The notes under the pieces: model-generated | The model's database searches: none | The model's input: only the letters and a program-made list of their open reading frames with translations | What the model was told of the DNA's origin: nothing | Program-made: the position numbers and the translations under genes | Shown: piece after piece, positions 6,417 to 7,443 of the stretch | How the letters are laid out: each line of letters starts with the position of its first letter | Numbering within the stretch: position 1 is the first letter of the stretch | Source of the DNA: Candidatus Zixiibacteriota bacterium | GTDB taxonomy: Bacteria; Zixibacteria; MSB-5A5; GN15; FEB-12 | Reading direction: 5' to 3' | NCBI GenBank assembly: GCA_023132995.1 | Contig: JAGLXI010000207.1 | Coordinates: 1-7,443 of the forward strand | DNA: 7,443 bases

Positions 6417-7443
6417 CCGGTTGGATGAAACGCCTGGGGGTGACTCTCTTATCGGCTGCCGTCATGTTTCCTGTCGGGGCAGCCTCTGACGTTGTCGTCA
6501 ATGAAGTAATGTCCAACGAACCGGGGGCGTTTCGGAGCCTCGAGTGGATCGAGTTGTATGTTGATTCTGCCGGCGGCGCCGCGATGGACGACTATGAGAT
6601 AATCGCCGGTGATGACATGATCACTTTCCCGTCCGGTCTCGTTCTCAACGGCGGCGAGTTTTATATTGTCTGCCGCAGGTTGGTGTCGGCAGATGGGTCT
6701 CTCGGATTCGAGAGCAGGTGGGGTGACAGTTCCGGAATCTGGGGCGACTCGCCCGAGGAGGCAGTTCTGCCGATTCCTCAGGTAGCATCGTTTTCGCTCA
6801 CCAACACCGGTGATGCGGTGGAATTGTACCGGCGCGGTGTGAAGGTCTCCGAACTCAGCTGGGATGCTGAAGGAAGTGACGGTGTGTCATGGGAGCGGGT
6901 TTCGCCGCAATCGGAGTTGATCCTTCAGTCGGTCGATCCCGATGGTTCCACGCCGGGCATAATCAATTCGCACACCCCCGTTGAACATGACCTGGCGCTG
7001 GAAGGCGTGGTGGCACAGAGCCATCAGGGATTGACATCTCTGACTTTCATGGTGCTGAATCGCGGTCTGGCTGTCATCGCAGGAGCTGAGCTATCCGTGT
7101 ACACGGCGGACCCGTTATCGCTTCTCGATGTGTTACCGTTGCCCGAGATGGAGCCGGGCGATACGGCCATGCCCCTCGGGAGTTACCTGCTGGAAGGGCT
7201 CTATTGTGATATCAACGCCGTTCTGAGCGACGATGACCGCACGCGCGACAACAGCCTGCATTTCACTGCCCCCGGCGCTGGTTTTCCGCCGCTGATCCTT
7301 ACCGAGATCCTGGCCAATCCGCAGCCCGGTTCATGCGCCGAGTGGATCGAAATCAAGAGCCACGCCTATGATAACTTCGATCTGAAAGGATGGCGGGTCG
7401 GCGACTCAAGACGACTTCACTCGATAACCGATACCAGCATTGT
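6413..7443 (+). CDS. Secreted lamin-tail-domain protein, 5' part
   Basis: The frame runs open from GTG 6413 to the right edge, giving 343 complete codons; the 3' end lies outside. A signal peptide is visible (KR at 6-7, hydrophobic core 8-23, small residues VGAAS near 22-26). Two lamin-tail-type domains can be seen: the first at about 27-185, opening VVVNEVMSN with EWIEL at 44-48 and closing GSTPG at 178-182; the second from 294, opening LILTEILANP with EWIEI at 310-314 and cut by the edge. Between them (192-281) lies an Ig-like segment resembling CARDB, with LTFMVLNRG and SDDDRTRDNS. Lamin-tail domains in bacteria occur in secreted or surface-bound proteins, often with nucleases, phosphatases or sorting tags further on. 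Whether such a catalytic or anchoring part follows cannot be seen. The overlap with the barrel gene suggests the two products act together at the cell surface, which is inference. Confidence 0.85.
   Translation, partial: MTGWMKRLGVTLLSAAVMFPVGAASDVVVNEVMSNEPGAFRSLEWIELYVDSAGGAAMDDYEIIAGDDMITFPSGLVLNGGEFYIVCRRLVSADGSLGFESRWGDSSGIWGDSPEEAVLPIPQVASFSLTNTGDAVELYRRGVKVSELSWDAEGSDGVSWERVSPQSELILQSVDPDGSTPGIINSHTPVEHDLALEGVVAQSHQGLTSLTFMVLNRGLAVIAGAELSVYTADPLSLLDVLPLPEMEPGDTAMPLGSYLLEGLYCDINAVLSDDDRTRDNSLHFTAPGAGFPPLILTEILANPQPGSCAEWIEIKSHAYDNFDLKGWRVGDSRRLHSITDTSI

Noticed and set aside
6425..6427. ATG as start of the lamin-tail protein
   Set aside because: GTG at 6413 has GAGGG seven bases upstream and the common GTGA overlap. 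The ATG has only a weak GGTTGG. Both leave the signal peptide intact, so the choice is not certain.

Overview
The window is a bacterial chromosome segment, clearly GC-rich, with every convincing gene on the + strand. The left quarter holds the 3' end of one membrane methyltransferase gene (1-351) and then about 760 bases without a convincing gene. The rest is a compact block of four genes: RNase R (1112-3316), a sigma-54 activator (3331-4773), a predicted outer-membrane beta-barrel protein (4776-6416) and a secreted lamin-tail-domain protein (6413 to the right edge, incomplete). The genes are separated by 14 and 2 bases and then by a 4-base overlap, so they read as one operon.

The organism is a Gram-negative type, because it has an outer-membrane barrel with a signal peptide. 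Secreted lamin-tail proteins next to such barrels fit the FCB group (Bacteroidetes relatives, Zixibacteria or similar candidate phyla). This placement is inferred from gene style only; no marker gene fixes the taxon.

The gene-poor stretch 352-1111 is unusually rich in inverted repeats: a hairpin at 363-396, a hairpin group at 718-813, a block-swapped inverted repeat at 862-933, a palindrome at 966-975 and a dyad at 1050-1069. It also contains a C-rich tract and a short coding-like remnant on the minus strand. It ends in a near-consensus sigma-70-type promoter (TTGACA, 17 bases, TAAAAT) placed so that transcription should begin at, or within a base or two of, the rnr start codon. This suggests a leaderless mRNA that heads the whole operon.

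Functionally the block is a mixture: an RNA-decay enzyme, a transcription activator with a degenerate receiver-like N-terminus, and two surface or secreted proteins. The last two genes look like a surface-protein pair. What joins them to RNase R and the activator is unknown, and that join is the most interesting biological question here. No CRISPR array, tRNA, rRNA, complete insertion sequence or well-formed intrinsic terminator was seen.
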